IMG/VR virus record: IMGVR_UViG_3300031143_000041
Span: 1-21,133 of that record
Length of the DNA: 21,133 nucleotides
DNA from: a virus
Strand: one strand, 5' to 3'
In this document: positions 19,405 through 21,133 of the stretch, piece by piece
Position numbering within the stretch: the first letter of the stretch is position 1
Layout: the number at the start of each line of letters is the position of its first letter
Made by a program: the position numbers and the translations under genes
The notes under the pieces: model-generated
What the model saw: only the letters and a program-made list of their open reading frames with translations
Database searches by the model: none
What the model was told of the DNA's origin: nothing

Positions 19405-20615
19405 TGTTACAACTATTACTTATACTTTTATTATCTACTAGTGCATTTGCAGAAACAGCAACTACTGCTGATGTAACAGAGAAAGATGCAGGTGCAACTC
19501 ATCTTTGTTCAAGAGGTGATAGTGCATGTGGAGCTGATCCACGGACAGATATAAATTCAGATGGTGGTAGTGATGATGATATAGTTTATTGGGATCAACA
19601 TGGGCATATTAGTTCTCAATATGGTAACGGGACTTATGATACAGATTTTAAGATTACAAATGATATTAGTACATTTATGACTGAAGATGAAATGCTTCAG
19701 GGTTTCACTATGGATAGTTCTATTGGATTAAGAGATAGAAACTATGTAGGTGGTGATGCATTTAGAATAAAAATTAACGTAACTGATGGAACAACTACAT
19801 ATTCAAACACAACAGATTTTACGACTAGTGCAGGTCAGTCATACGAAACTGTTATCAGTCAACTCATTATCCCAGAAAATACATTATCATATGATTTAGC
19901 AACATTCGGATTGATTCTTAGTGGTGATAGTTTGACTAATGGTTATAACGGACCTCAAACAAATAGTATTGGATTAACTGCTACATATGAATTAATTAAT
20001 AACGTGCAGGATACTGTTTTAGATTTAGTAGCATCGGCTGTATCTGATATACTTGAGACATCTACAGATACTACAATGCAAGTTAATGTGTCATCCCCAT
20101 CAGGTGTTACTAATATTAATATACCTGTTAGTGTTAGTGCTGGTGTAGTAACAATGTCTGTTCCTACTGTTGCTGGTACAATAGAGAAAATACAAATTAA
20201 TACTGGAATGGCATCAAGTTCAAGTCAACCAGAACAAGTAGCAGAAGTAAAAACAGCAGTTGCTGAAGTAGAATCAGCTGTAGAAGAAGACCAAGAATCT
20301 GATTCAGAAGAACAAAAACAAGAGACAAAAAAAACCAAAGCAGACAAAGCAAAAGCAGTACAAGTAATAGTCACAAGAGTTTTACAAGCAGTTCAATTGG
20401 CGGGTGGAGATACAGATAGCACTAAATTAGCATTGATGGGTATTATGGGTAATGCAGGTTTTAGTTCATATCAAGAAGCATCTATTCCTGATGTTGCATT
20501 TTATGATACAACAGTTACATACGAGTCACCTGTTTATAATGATCCGTTAGGTAATGTATTTAATATGGGAAGTAATCAAATGATGGATAGCATGATAAAT
20601 TCCCAATACAACTAG
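19404..20615 (+). CDS. large exported hypothetical protein (403 aa)
   Basis: A 403-residue protein with a clean signal peptide (MLQLLLILLLSTSAFA, cleavage after residue 16). The mature part has an N-terminal Asp/Gly/Cys-containing region (Cys35 and Cys42), a beta-rich Thr/Ser/Asn domain (about 60-270), a charged Glu/Lys region likely to form a coiled coil (about 277-322), then a hydrophobic helical stretch (VQVIVTRVLQAVQLAGG) and a tail rich in Tyr, Asn and Met. It starts on the last base of the previous stop (TAATG). I recognise no family; beta-rich exported proteins may be surface or outer-membrane proteins. Phages rarely carry exported proteins this large, so transfer from a bacterium is possible. 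Confidence 0.7.
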   Translation: MLQLLLILLLSTSAFAETATTADVTEKDAGATHLCSRGDSACGADPRTDINSDGGSDDDIVYWDQHGHISSQYGNGTYDTDFKITNDISTFMTEDEMLQGFTMDSSIGLRDRNYVGGDAFRIKINVTDGTTTYSNTTDFTTSAGQSYETVISQLIIPENTLSYDLATFGLILSGDSLTNGYNGPQTNSIGLTATYELINNVQDTVLDLVASAVSDILETSTDTTMQVNVSSPSGVTNINIPVSVSAGVVTMSVPTVAGTIEKIQINTGMASSSSQPEQVAEVKTAVAEVESAVEEDQESDSEEQKQETKKTKADKAKAVQVIVTRVLQAVQLAGGDTDSTKLALMGIMGNAGFSSYQEASIPDVAFYDTTVTYESPVYNDPLGNVFNMGSNQMMDSMINSQYN

Positions 20616-20623
20616 GAGATGAA

Positions 20624-21133
20624 ATGACTAACGCTCAAGCTGAAAAAGAAAAAATCAAAAAGATTATAAGATCGACTCACGAAAATCTTGGAAAAGTAAA
20701 TGCGAAGGGTCAAACGTATACTGATATAAATGATATGTTTTATGATTCAGAACAAAAACCTGTTTTCTTTACTGGTAGTGAAGTTATCAAAGAAGCTATT
20801 AGACGAGCAAGTGTTGGAACATCTGTCGCATATCCAATTACACCACAGAGTGAAGCAGCTGCATTGATTGGTGAATTATATGCAGAAGGATACTTAGATG
20901 AATACTTTAGAGGTGAAAGTGAATTTGCAGTAATGGGACAATGTGCAGGTGCATCGTTTGGTGGGCATAGAGTGTTTACTACTACAGCAGGTCCCGGAAC
21001 TCTTAGAGCAATGGAAAACTTTCCAATGTGGGCAGGGTCACGACTACCAATTCAAGTTTGTGTAACTTGTAGAGGTATTAACTCTCCGTTAAGTATTCAA
21101 CCAGACACCTTAGAAATACATTATCTGTTAGAA
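20624..21133 (+). CDS. 2-oxoacid:ferredoxin oxidoreductase alpha subunit (PorA-like), 3' truncated by window end
   Basis: AGGAGA precedes ATG 20624, and 170 residues are read before the window ends without a stop. After about 48 residues of extra N-terminus, the sequence follows the alpha subunit of pyruvate/2-oxoacid:ferredoxin oxidoreductases: GSEVIKEAIRRA (51-62), VAYPITPQSE (68-77, the YPITP signature), GESEFAVMGQCAGASFGGHR (97-116), VFTTTAGPGTL (117-127) and RGINSPLSIQPD (150-161). The enzyme oxidises a 2-oxoacid with CoA to acyl-CoA, CO2 and reduced ferredoxin, using thiamine diphosphate and iron-sulfur clusters on partner subunits. The beta subunit should lie just to the right. It follows the exported protein by nine bases, so it belongs to the same phage operon. 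The exact substrate is not resolved. Confidence 0.88.
   Translation, partial: MTNAQAEKEKIKKIIRSTHENLGKVNAKGQTYTDINDMFYDSEQKPVFFTGSEVIKEAIRRASVGTSVAYPITPQSEAAALIGELYAEGYLDEYFRGESEFAVMGQCAGASFGGHRVFTTTAGPGTLRAMENFPMWAGSRLPIQVCVTCRGINSPLSIQPDTLEIHYLLE

Noticed and set aside
1-21133. CRISPR array, insertion sequence, integrase or attachment site
   Set aside because: No regularly spaced repeats, transposase or integrase motifs, or terminal inverted repeats were seen.

Overview
The window looks like part of the genome of a T4-like (tailed, contractile-tail) marine phage. All genes lie on the + strand. They are packed end to end with many ATGA and TAATG stop/start overlaps, and nearly every start has a purine-rich Shine-Dalgarno sequence. 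Base composition is visibly AT-rich, as expected for phages of AT-rich pelagic bacteria such as SAR11 relatives; the host cannot be named from the window. T4-type hallmarks are a gp61-like primase, a T4 RNase H-like 5' nuclease, and several small families known mainly from marine T4-like phages. ThyX and a monomeric B12-dependent ribonucleotide reductase are typical marine-phage substitutions for T4's own enzymes.

Layout. (1) 1-5613 is a late/virion-type region. It holds the C-terminal part of a phage protein entering from the left, a nucleotidyltransferase with an N-terminus resembling the T4 capsid-targeting sequence, a virion protein with a repeat-like beta domain, a run of small conserved proteins, a second short protein with a capsid-targeting-like start, and candidate lysis genes (holin-like membrane proteins, a small lipoprotein, and a coiled coil with a C-terminal membrane anchor). 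(2) 5621-11481 begins at a strong sigma70-type promoter whose predicted start site is the A of the first ATG. It carries a saccharopine-dehydrogenase-like gene, primase, ThyX, class II RNR, an acidic zinc ribbon and a PD-(D/E)XK nuclease, and ends in a hairpin. (3) 11582-16315 starts at a second promoter of the same design. It holds small acidic and membrane proteins, a second copy of the small beta domain of region 1, RNase H, a SprT-like metalloprotease and an FmdB-type zinc ribbon. (4) 16325-21133 looks like accessory cargo: a lipoprotein HtrA-type serine protease, a 5-formyltetrahydrofolate cyclo-ligase-like protein, two exported proteins of unknown role, a GC-richer structured intergenic element, a possible ADP-ribosyltransferase-like protein, and at the right edge the start of a 2-oxoacid:ferredoxin oxidoreductase alpha subunit.

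How the genes may work together. Primase, RNase H, RNR, ThyX and the formyl-THF cyclo-ligase form a replication and dNTP/folate supply set. The ferredoxin oxidoreductase subunit and the saccharopine-dehydrogenase-like enzyme are candidate auxiliary metabolic genes that would redirect host carbon, electrons or amino acids during infection. Lipoproteins, signal-peptide proteins and the envelope protease suggest the phage modifies the host envelope or periplasm. The capsid-targeting-like N-termini suggest that some enzymes are packed in the head and injected with the DNA. All functions are read from motifs and recalled family patterns; no database search was run.
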